A DNA stretch of 5,354 nucleotides, taken from positions 1 through 5,354 of the forward strand of contig JAPUME010000113.1 of the NCBI GenBank assembly GCA_027294185.1, given 5' to 3'. The position numbers and the translations under genes were made by a program. The notes under the pieces were generated by a model. It worked only from the letters and a program-made list of their open reading frames with translations. It was not told the DNA's origin and made no database searches. Source of the stretch: Acidobacteriota bacterium. Its GTDB lineage: Bacteria; Acidobacteriota; Terriglobia; UBA7540; JAPUME01. Of the stretch, positions 1-5,354 are shown one piece after another. Numbering within the stretch: the stretch's first letter is position 1; the number at the start of each line of letters is the position of its first letter.

Positions 1-46
1 ACCGGGATTGGGCGGAACGACATAGGAAATCGCAGACGACGGCGAT

Positions 47-76
47 TTGACCGCCTTCGGAGTGCAGTGATAAGAT
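47..76 (+). promoter_or_regulatory. Candidate sigma70-type promoter for glgC
   Basis: A TTGACC -35-like hexamer (47-52) is followed after 18 bases by a TAAGAT -10-like hexamer (71-76). The -10 is preceded by TG at 68-69, giving the extended -10 form TGnTAAGAT. Initiation would fall near 83-85, leaving a leader of about 50 bases before the glgC start. The match is seen in the sequence. Its use as a promoter is inferred, and the host sigma factor preference is unknown. No operator-like inverted repeat was seen beside it. Confidence 0.5.
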
Positions 77-125
77 TCAACTTCTCTGGGAAACAGGATC
101 GGCACCTGCGGGTTTTCTCCATTTG

Positions 126-133
126 AAGGGGAG
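126..133 (+). promoter_or_regulatory. Ribosome binding site of glgC
   Basis: The purine run AAGGGGAG lies just upstream of the ATG at 137, close to the Shine-Dalgarno consensus. It fixes that ATG as the glgC start, in agreement with the protein beginning about ten residues before the nucleotide-binding loop. Confidence 0.75.
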
Positions 134-136
134 CGA

Positions 137-1396
137 ATGGCCTATCCAAGAAGGATCCTTGCCTTTGTGATGGCGGGTGGCCGCGGTGAACGGCTTGACC
201 CGCTCACTCGCTACCGCACCAAGCCGGCCGTTCCCTTCGGCGCCCGTTACCGCATCATCGATTTCGTCCTCAGCAATCTGGTCAACTCCGGAATCCACGC
301 CATTTACGTGCTGACCCAGTACAAGGCCCAATCCGTGCTGGAACACATTCAGATGGGCTGGACGAGTCAGGTTGCCGGCAGGGACAATTTCATCCACGCC
401 GTCCCGGCGCAAATGCAGGTCGGAAAGGGCTGGTATCGCGGCACCTCCGACGCCGTCTTCCAGAATATAGATCTGGTCCAGCAGTATGACCCTGACGTGG
501 TGGTCATATTCGCGGCAGACCACATCTACAAAATGAATATTCGGCAGATGGTGGAGTTTCATCTGGAGTCGGGGTCGAAGGCTACGCTTGCATGTCTGCC
601 GGTGCCGCGCGAAGAGGCGACCTCTTTCGGAGTCGTTGGGGTGGACCGGAAATACCGCGTGACGAGTTTTCTGGAAAAACCTGCCGACCCTCCCGGAATG
701 CCGGGAAAACCGGACACGTCCTATGTTTCGATGGGGAACTATGTGTTCGATCCCAAGGTCCTGGTGGAGTCGTTGCGTGCCGACGACGCCGACGCGGATT
801 CCCAGCACGATTTCGGGCGTAACATTTTCCCGATCCTCACCGAGACTTCGCAAGCCTATGCCTATGATTTTTCTAAAAATCGCATCCCCGGCAGGGCGCA
901 CGAGGATGAGGTGGCCTACTGGAAGGACGTGGGAACAATTGAAACTTACTTCGAGGCGAACCTGGACCTGAAGAATGTTCGACCTCAACTGAACCTCTAC
1001 AATTGGAAATGGCCCATTTTGACCAGTAACTACAACGACCCGCCGGCCAAGTTTGTATTTGACGACAACGGACGTCGCGGCATGGCCGTGCAATCCGTCG
1101 TTTCCCCCGGTTGCATTCTGGCCGGTGGGTACATTAAGGATTCCGTGCTCGGAAGGAATGTCTTCCTGGATGAAGGCTCGGATGTGCAGGATTCCATTAT
1201 TCTCGACAATGTGTACATCGGACCCGGTTGCCGGATTCGAAATACGATCATTGATAAGAATGTCCGCATCGAGGCGGGCGAGGCGGTGGGCTATGATGCG
1301 AAATTCGACCGAAAGCGGTATTTCGATTCGGAAAGCGGTATCGTTGTGGTCCCCAAATCTCCCGAGACCCGGGAGACTCGGGCGCGGGGGTATTAA
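137..1396 (+). CDS. glgC: Glucose-1-phosphate adenylyltransferase (ADP-glucose pyrophosphorylase)
   Basis: This cytoplasmic enzyme makes ADP-glucose from ATP and glucose 1-phosphate, the committed step of bacterial glycogen synthesis. The 419-residue length is normal for GlgC. The N-terminal nucleotidyltransferase domain carries the pyrophosphorylase loop AGGRGERL (13-20) and KPAVPFG (29-35). It also has WYRGTSDAV (99-107, nucleotide site), AADHIYK (126-132) with D128 matching catalytic D142 of E. coli, and FLEKP (178-182) with K181 matching glucose-1-phosphate-binding K195. YWKDVGT (261-267) is also typical. Residues from about 315 to 400 form the C-terminal left-handed beta-helix with hexapeptide-like repeats, ending in the family motif SGIVVV. 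One oddity is that Y26 aligns with K39 of E. coli GlgC, the fructose-1,6-bisphosphate activator residue, so effector control may differ. No other glg gene is visible; the next gene downstream is a GMC oxidoreductase 64 bases away. Assignment is firm. Confidence 0.97.
   Translation: MAYPRRILAFVMAGGRGERLDPLTRYRTKPAVPFGARYRIIDFVLSNLVNSGIHAIYVLTQYKAQSVLEHIQMGWTSQVAGRDNFIHAVPAQMQVGKGWYRGTSDAVFQNIDLVQQYDPDVVVIFAADHIYKMNIRQMVEFHLESGSKATLACLPVPREEATSFGVVGVDRKYRVTSFLEKPADPPGMPGKPDTSYVSMGNYVFDPKVLVESLRADDADADSQHDFGRNIFPILTETSQAYAYDFSKNRIPGRAHEDEVAYWKDVGTIETYFEANLDLKNVRPQLNLYNWKWPILTSNYNDPPAKFVFDDNGRRGMAVQSVVSPGCILAGGYIKDSVLGRNVFLDEGSDVQDSIILDNVYIGPGCRIRNTIIDKNVRIEAGEAVGYDAKFDRKRYFDSESGIVVVPKSPETRETRARGY
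1358..1382 (+). other. Two competing hairpins at the 3' end of glgC
   Basis: A perfect 7-bp stem pairs TCTCCCG (1358-1364) with CGGGAGA (1370-1376) around a 5-base loop. An overlapping alternative pairs CCCGAG (1361-1366) with CTCGGG (1377-1382). Both lie inside the last codons of glgC and are followed by a G-rich tract, then AT-rich sequence rather than a clean U-run. The pairing is seen. A role in mRNA 3'-end formation or stability is only possible. Confidence 0.35.
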
Positions 1397-1410
1397 TCAT
1401 ATTTAGTTGT

Positions 1411-1431
1411 GAGGACCTATCCCCTGTCCTC
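1411..1431 (+). other. Intergenic inverted repeat between glgC and the GMC gene
   Basis: GAGGAC (1411-1416) and GTCCTC (1426-1431) form a perfect 6-bp stem with a 9-base loop in the 64-base gap. No T-run follows, so it is not a convincing intrinsic terminator. It could be a weak attenuating or processing hairpin, or chance. Together with the hairpins at the glgC 3' end, it could partly uncouple expression of the two genes. Confidence 0.3.
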
Positions 1432-1443
1432 CAGATTCCAGGC

Positions 1444-1449
1444 AAAGGA
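1444..1449 (+). promoter_or_regulatory. Probable ribosome binding site of the GMC oxidoreductase gene
   Basis: AAAGGA sits 11 bases before the ATG at 1461, a slightly long but usable spacing. It supports that ATG, which places the dinucleotide-binding fold at residues 10-40 as expected for the family. Confidence 0.5.
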
Positions 1450-1460
1450 TAAACATACCG

Positions 1461-3155
1461 ATGAACCTTAACAAAGCGAAACTCGTATACGACTGCATTA
1501 TCGTGGGGTCGGGCGCATCCGGAGGTTGGGCGGCCAAGGAGCTTACCGAGAAAGGGCTCGATGTTCTGGTGCTCGAGGCCGGTCCGCGGCTCGATCCGGC
1601 CAAGGATTTCCGCGAGCATACCTGGCCCTATGAGCTGCCCCACCGTGGATACCGCACGAGGGAGCAACTGAAGAGACAACACATTCAGACGACCTGTTAC
1701 GCCTGTACGGAGTACACGCGCCACCTCTTTCTGGATGATCTTGAGCATCCATTTACGACGCCCTCCGGGAAGCCTTTCAACTGGATTCGCGGACGTCACG
1801 TGGGTGGGAAGACCATCATGTGGGCCCGTCAGAGCTACCGCTTCAGCGATTATGACTTCAAGGCGGCCACGCACGACGGATTCGGGCAGGACTGGCCGAT
1901 TAGTTATAAAGACATCGCGCCTTACTATGAGAAAGTGGAAAGGTTCATTGGCATCTCAGGCGAGGCGATGAATCTGCCTCAGTTACCCGACAGTGTTTTT
2001 CTCCCTCCCATGGGAATGACCTGCGGCGAGCAACAACTGCGCCAGACCTGTGGGAAGCTCGACATGCCTTTTACCATCGGGAGAGTGGCCGTCCTGACGC
2101 GCCCCCACAACGGCAGAGCTCCATGCCATTACTGCGGGTACTGCCGACGCGGTTGCCACTCGGGCTCTTATTTCAGCAGCCCGATCTCCACTTTGCCGGC
2201 AGCTGAAAAGACGGGGCGTATGACCCTGCGGCCGAATTCCATTGTCCGGCATCTGTTAATGGATGAAAGCCGGATGAGGGCGAAAGGTGTATACGTCATC
2301 GACCGCGAAACGCGCCAGTCCCAGGAGATTTACGGGAAGGTGGTCGTTCTCGGAGCGTCGGCTCTTGAATCCACCCGGATTCTGCTGAACACGGTTTCTC
2401 CCCGTTTCCCGAATGGGTTGGCCAACTCCAGTGGGGCCCTGGGACACTACCTGATGGATCACACTTTTGCCCTGTCGGTCGGAGGTCATTTGCCGAATCT
2501 TCGAGGATCACCCTTCCTGGCTGACGACGGCCGGCCGAACGGAATCTATATCCCGCGCGTGCAAAATCTGGGTCGTCGCCACCCGAAGTTCATCCGTGGC
2601 TACGGATTTCAGGGAGGCGCCGGGCGGAGTCGCTTTCCCGGCCACGCCTCCGGAGTGCCGGGGTTCGGCGCCGGGTTCAAGAAGGCTGTTCGCGAAGATG
2701 CGCCCATGCCGGTTCGGTTGTCCGGTTTCGGCGAGATGCTGCCCCGTTATGAGAACTACGTGGAGATCGACACCAACAGGGTGGACGCGTGGGGTGTTCC
2801 TGTGCTGCGCATCGATTGCAGCCACAGCGACAATGAGCTTGCCATTGCCGCCGACATCATTGAAACGGCCAAGGAAATCCTCACCACCGCCGGTGCGGAA
2901 ATCCAAAACGTAAAGGACACGGCCGACGCGCCGGGTTCGGGAATTCACGAATGCGGGACTGCTCGCATGGGCGATGACCCGAAAACAACAGTCCTGAACG
3001 CTTTCAATCAGACACACGACGTGAAAAATCTCTTCGTTGTGGATGGCAGCGCGTTTGTTTCCCAGTCGTGCGTCAATCCTACCTTAACCATCATGGCTCT
3101 TACGATCCGCTCCTGTGATTACCTGGCGGAAGAATACAGGCGAGGGGAGCTCTGA
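1461..3155 (+). CDS. GMC-family FAD-dependent oxidoreductase
   Basis: This flavoenzyme of the glucose-methanol-choline family (COG2303 type) should oxidise an alcohol or sugar hydroxyl; the substrate cannot be read from sequence. The 564-residue protein starts with a Rossmann ADP-binding fold, YDCIIVGSGASGG (10-22), ending at E39, which should bind the FAD ribose. GRHVGGKTIMWARQSYR (111-127) is the GMC_N flavin-contact region. The C-terminal domain has HECGTARMGDD (496-506), VVDGS (526-530) and SCVNPTLTIMAL (536-547). H496 and N539 fit the catalytic His/Asn pair of the family. Residues 222-232 hold C-x2-C-x2-C-x3-C (C222, C225, C228, C232), resembling a metal or iron-sulfur ligand set. There is no signal peptide or Tat motif, so it is predicted cytoplasmic. 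No small 'subunit 3' or cytochrome partner is adjacent. Family assignment is firm; calling it glucose, gluconate or choline dehydrogenase would be unsupported. Confidence 0.93.
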   Translation: MNLNKAKLVYDCIIVGSGASGGWAAKELTEKGLDVLVLEAGPRLDPAKDFREHTWPYELPHRGYRTREQLKRQHIQTTCYACTEYTRHLFLDDLEHPFTTPSGKPFNWIRGRHVGGKTIMWARQSYRFSDYDFKAATHDGFGQDWPISYKDIAPYYEKVERFIGISGEAMNLPQLPDSVFLPPMGMTCGEQQLRQTCGKLDMPFTIGRVAVLTRPHNGRAPCHYCGYCRRGCHSGSYFSSPISTLPAAEKTGRMTLRPNSIVRHLLMDESRMRAKGVYVIDRETRQSQEIYGKVVVLGASALESTRILLNTVSPRFPNGLANSSGALGHYLMDHTFALSVGGHLPNLRGSPFLADDGRPNGIYIPRVQNLGRRHPKFIRGYGFQGGAGRSRFPGHASGVPGFGAGFKKAVREDAPMPVRLSGFGEMLPRYENYVEIDTNRVDAWGVPVLRIDCSHSDNELAIAADIIETAKEILTTAGAEIQNVKDTADAPGSGIHECGTARMGDDPKTTVLNAFNQTHDVKNLFVVDGSAFVSQSCVNPTLTIMALTIRSCDYLAEEYRRGEL

Positions 3156-3225
3156 TGATTTGCAGGTTGGCTCCTCCCATGCCGAATGGTTTGGGGACGA
3201 GTCGATAGCCCGTCGTCAATCGTCA

Positions 3226-3405
3226 ATGGTCGAGTCGGTTCTGAGCGCGGTTCTCCTGGCTGCCATCCTGGTCGCAAGCTGGTTCCTCACCGATCGTTTT
3301 GCGCGCTGGATGTATCGCCGCTGTGAAAAGTGCGGCACGTTGAACGCGAAACGCCGCCTGCAATGCCGCAATTGCAGCCATCCGTTTGCCGGTTCGAGCC
3401 CTTGA
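3226..3405 (+). CDS. Small membrane protein with zinc-ribbon-like tail, function unknown
   Basis: From the ATG at 3226 this encodes 59 residues. A hydrophobic helix spans about residues 4-22, followed by a basic stretch (R25, R29, R31, R32) that by the positive-inside rule would leave the C-terminus in the cytoplasm. The tail carries two CxxC knuckles, C33-C36 and C47-C50, separated by ten residues. This is the layout of a compact zinc ribbon and is fully contained in the short protein. No Shine-Dalgarno is visible before the ATG. The frame is open back to a GTG at 3115 inside the GMC gene, and a TTG at 3160 has GAGGGGAG about ten bases upstream, so a longer N-terminus is possible. The sequence before residue 1 looks low in protein character, which favours the ATG. 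I do not recognise a named family. Confidence 0.65.
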   Translation: MVESVLSAVLLAAILVASWFLTDRFARWMYRRCEKCGTLNAKRRLQCRNCSHPFAGSSP

Positions 3406-3442
3406 GTGGGAACATTTTGCGCGATTTGATGAAGAGAAAGAA

Positions 3443-3925
3443 ATGATGGAGGGCGGCGTTCCCAAAGGGTTCGTAGTCTCGATTCACATTCGTCCGAAAG
3501 CCAACGCCCTTACCGTGGCCATCGAGCAAGTGCGCGCGGTCCCTGGAAAGGGCCTGAAGGGGGACCATTATTTCAAGAGTGCCGAGTCCTCCGCCGGCCG
3601 GGTTCGCACCGGACCGGACCGTGAGATTACCCTGATTGAAATCGAAGCTCTTGAGGCCTTGAAGCGGGACTACGGAATTGAGCTTGGCCCCGGTGAGGCC
3701 CGGCGGAATGTGTTGACGCGCGGGATTGGCTTGAGCCATCTTGTCGGGCTAACATTTCAAGTGGGAGAGGTTCACCTGCACGGGATTCGGCTCTGCGAGC
3801 CTTGTGGCCATCTGGAGGAGTTGACGGGCAAGGAAGTCCGGCCGGGCCTCGTCCACCGAGGCGGTCTGCGCGCTCAGATTCTTACCGAAGGCGAGATCCG
3901 CGTCGGGGATTCCATCGGGGATTGA
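3443..3925 (+). CDS. Stand-alone MOSC-domain protein
   Basis: This 160-residue protein is essentially a single MOSC domain, the fold shared with the C-terminus of molybdenum cofactor sulfurases and with mARC/YiiM-type proteins. The family is linked to sulfur or molybdenum-cofactor chemistry, but many small members have no assigned reaction. Seen here are GKGLKGDHY (35-43, the GxGLxGDxY motif) and REITLIEIEAL (60-70). RRNVLTRGI (87-95), the cysteine motif LCEPCGHLE (117-125; C118, C121) and LVHRGGLRAQIL (136-147) followed by IRVGD follow in the usual order. The start is ambiguous: adjacent ATGs at 3443 and 3446 follow a purine-rich GAAGAGAAAG. An upstream TTG at 3386 would overlap the preceding gene by 20 bases and add 19 residues without family resemblance. 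The gene is 37 bases downstream of the zinc-ribbon gene and probably co-transcribed. The domain call is firm; the biochemical role is not. Confidence 0.88.
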   Translation: MMEGGVPKGFVVSIHIRPKANALTVAIEQVRAVPGKGLKGDHYFKSAESSAGRVRTGPDREITLIEIEALEALKRDYGIELGPGEARRNVLTRGIGLSHLVGLTFQVGEVHLHGIRLCEPCGHLEELTGKEVRPGLVHRGGLRAQILTEGEIRVGDSIGD

Positions 3926-3960
3926 TTCGTATTCGTTCCTTCTAGAGAAGTCTAATCACT

Positions 3961-5172
3961 GTGAAAACTTATTCCTCCATTCTTCCGGGAGCGGTGCTTC
4001 TTCTGGCAGCCGCCTTGTTCCTGCGATATGCGCCCCAATGGGATTCCTTTTCAGCGTTCGTCGGCATCTATCCTTATGTCGTGTGGGTGGCGGGCGTGCT
4101 CCTTGGCTGGCGTTTCAATCGCAGCCGGCTGGTCTTCGCCGTTCTGGTGCTGGCTCTTGGGGACCAGGCATTGCTCCGTTACTTTCCCGCCGGGTCCGGG
4201 GGGGACACCTTCAACCCGGTCGTTTTTGGCGCCGTCGCCTTTCTTCTCCCCATAAATCTTGCGGCCATCTCATTGATCACCGAGCGCGGCTTCGGGACTC
4301 CCAGGGGATTGGCCCGCCTCGGACTGATCTTGATCCAACTGGTTCTGGTTGCATGGATCATTCGCCCCGAGCAGGCGGAAAGGGCAAGCTGGCTGGATTG
4401 GCCAATTTTCGAGATCGGTGTCACCGGCTGGACGCCGCTGCCTCAGCCGGCGCTTCTGGCATTCGTGGGGGCCTTTATTCTACTGGCGGTACGCTTTCTT
4501 CTCCATCGAAGCGCCATCGAAAGCGGATTTGTCTGGGCGACGGCTGCGGCGTTTTTCGGTTTGCATGCGGGTGAGGGGGGAATCACATCCACGGTCTATC
4601 TCTCGACGGCAGGTTTCATCCTGGTGATTGCGGTCATTGAGACTTCCTATTCGATGGCTTACCGGGACGAGTTGTCCGGTCTACCTGCTCGTCGCGCTTT
4701 GAACGAGGCGCTGCTCCAACTGGGCAGCGGTTATGCGGTGGCCATGGTGGATGTAGACCACTTCAAGAAGTTCAACGATGAATATGGGCACGATGTGGGC
4801 GACCAGGTGTTACGAATGGTTGCTTCGAGGCTGCTGGCGGTGTCCGGCGGGGGAAAAGCTTTTCGCTACGGGGGTGAGGAATTCACCGTGATCTTCTCGG
4901 GTAAGTCGGCTGAGGAAGCCCTTCCACACCTGGAGACCGTCCGGCGACTCATTGAAAGATCAAGCTTCGCACTGCGAGGGAAAGGTAGGCCTCGAAAGAA
5001 ACCCCCAAAGCCCAAAGCCACCAGCAGACCCCGGAAAGAAGTTTCCGTCACGGTAAGCGTGGGTGTGGCGGAACCCGACCGGCGCCATACGACCCCGGAC
5101 CAGGTTATCAAAGCGGCGGATAAGGCCCTTTACCGCGCCAAAAAGGGCGGGCGGAATCAGATACAGACCTGA
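3961..5172 (+). CDS. Membrane-anchored diguanylate cyclase (GGEEF domain)
   Basis: This protein should make cyclic di-GMP from two GTP at the inner membrane. The first 230 or so residues contain about seven or eight hydrophobic segments (roughly 7-22, 34-50, 56-74, 85-106, 117-134, 162-181, 188-201, 211-230), an integral sensory region with no recognised ligand motif. The GGDEF domain follows directly. DELSGLPARRAL (236-247) is the domain-start motif, D264 in VDVDHF is the metal ligand, and N272 and D281 match guanine-binding N335 and D344 of PleD. RYGGEEF (302-308) is an intact active-site signature, so catalysis is expected. The inhibitory RxxD site is absent: positions 295-298 read SGGG. 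A lysine/arginine/proline-rich insert (about 340-359) precedes the VSVTVSVGVA strand (361-370). The start is a GTG with only a weak AGAGAAG upstream; no in-frame ATG lies nearby. It is 35 bases after the MOSC gene and may be read from that transcript. Confidence 0.94.
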   Translation: MKTYSSILPGAVLLLAAALFLRYAPQWDSFSAFVGIYPYVVWVAGVLLGWRFNRSRLVFAVLVLALGDQALLRYFPAGSGGDTFNPVVFGAVAFLLPINLAAISLITERGFGTPRGLARLGLILIQLVLVAWIIRPEQAERASWLDWPIFEIGVTGWTPLPQPALLAFVGAFILLAVRFLLHRSAIESGFVWATAAAFFGLHAGEGGITSTVYLSTAGFILVIAVIETSYSMAYRDELSGLPARRALNEALLQLGSGYAVAMVDVDHFKKFNDEYGHDVGDQVLRMVASRLLAVSGGGKAFRYGGEEFTVIFSGKSAEEALPHLETVRRLIERSSFALRGKGRPRKKPPKPKATSRPRKEVSVTVSVGVAEPDRRHTTPDQVIKAADKALYRAKKGGRNQIQT

Positions 5173-5191
5173 CCCGCTTTGATCGGAAGAA

Positions 5192-5354
5192 TTAGAATAC
5201 TTTGCGTGATTCCAGGTGAGCTTCGATCTCCGGTCGCGTTCGCCAGGCGGGGCGCAATTCTTTGCGGGAGAATAGCGGTAACTGGTCGGTCAAGTGTGGT
5301 GACCCGGGCTGCGAGGCATTTCCATAGCCGATGAGCACGCTGGCGCGCAAGGGA
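5192..5354 (-). CDS. 3' end of a penicillin/AHL-acylase-type Ntn hydrolase (partial)
   Basis: The reverse strand is open from the right edge to a TAA at 5192-5194, giving the last 53 residues of a larger protein. The peptide contains GYGNASQPGSPHLTDQ, then LPLF, ELRPAWRT and IEAHLESRKVF at the end. The G-N-x-S-x-P-x-SPHxxDQxPLF pattern is characteristic of the C-terminus of the penicillin amidase (S45) family beta-subunit, including PvdQ-like acyl-homoserine lactone acylases and aculeacin acylase. These enzymes are made as secreted precursors that self-cleave to a Ser nucleophile. Those parts lie outside the window, so activity and substrate cannot be judged. The gene converges on the diguanylate cyclase, with 19 bases between the stop codons and no recognisable terminator between them. 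Confidence 0.78.
   Translation of the reverse strand, partial: PLRASVLIGYGNASQPGSPHLTDQLPLFSRKELRPAWRTRPEIEAHLESRKVF

Noticed and set aside
1..136. Possible end or start of another gene at the left edge
   Set aside because: All six frames were read. One forward frame is open to 126 and two reverse frames give short peptides, but none shows a family motif or a start with a ribosome binding site. The stretch is best described as leader plus promoter.
77..1093. 338-codon open frame on the reverse strand opposite glgC
   Set aside because: It is exactly antisense to a confidently identified glgC, has no recognisable domain and is His/Arg/Val-rich, as expected for a shadow of GC-rich coding sequence.
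1311..1341. Direct repeat GAAAGCGGTAT (1311-1321 and 1331-1341)
   Set aside because: The copies are 20 bases apart inside glgC, in different codon phases, with normal GlgC residues encoded. Most likely chance.
1248..1874. 208-codon reverse-strand frame across the glgC-GMC junction
   Set aside because: It overlaps two well-supported genes, has no family motif and a low-quality composition; taken as a shadow frame.
3214..3227. Tandem CGTCAAT repeat before the small zinc-ribbon gene
   Set aside because: Only two 7-base copies, running into the start codon; too short to support a regulatory or iteron role.
3926..3960. Possible promoter in the gap before the cyclase
   Set aside because: TTGATT and AT-rich bits are present, but no pair of hexamers has acceptable spacing, so no promoter is called.
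4853..4864. 12-bp perfect palindrome GAAAAGCTTTTC
   Set aside because: It lies in the cyclase coding region just before the GGEEF motif and encodes expected residues (GKAFR). No second copy was seen, so an operator role is unsupported.
5173..5191. Bidirectional terminator between the convergent genes
   Set aside because: The 19-base gap has no stem-loop with a T-run on either strand.

Overview
The window is ordinary bacterial chromosome: moderately GC-rich, almost fully coding, with short intergenic gaps. Nothing in it points to phage, plasmid, insertion sequences, CRISPR or RNA genes. Five genes lie on the + strand and the 3' end of a sixth enters from the right on the - strand. The GMC oxidoreductase and diguanylate cyclase types, together with the acylase, suggest a free-living Gram-negative or soil/sediment lineage (for example Acidobacteriota or a deltaproteobacterial-type group). 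That placement is an impression from protein style, not a firm assignment.

Layout: positions 1-136 are a leader with a good sigma70-type promoter candidate and a strong ribosome binding site. 137-1396 is glgC (ADP-glucose pyrophosphorylase, first committed step of glycogen synthesis). 1461-3155 is an FAD-dependent GMC oxidoreductase carrying an unusual four-cysteine cluster. About 3226-3405 is a 59-residue protein with one membrane segment and a CxxC/CxxC zinc-ribbon-like tail. About 3443-3925 is a small stand-alone MOSC-domain protein. 3961-5172 is a polytopic membrane diguanylate cyclase with a GGEEF active site and no RxxD inhibitory site. 5192-5354 (- strand) is the last 53 codons of a penicillin/AHL-acylase-type Ntn hydrolase, convergent with the cyclase and absent from the supplied ORF calls.

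The four + strand genes from glgC to the MOSC gene are spaced by 37-70 bases and could be co-transcribed, but no shared pathway is obvious. A loose reading is carbon storage (GlgC), sugar or alcohol oxidation (GMC) and c-di-GMP signalling as neighbouring housekeeping or lifestyle functions. I see no clear previously undescribed multi-gene system. The points most worth following are the Cys cluster in the GMC enzyme, the membrane zinc-ribbon microprotein beside the MOSC gene, the GlgC effector-site substitution, and the I-site loss plus basic proline-rich insert in the cyclase.
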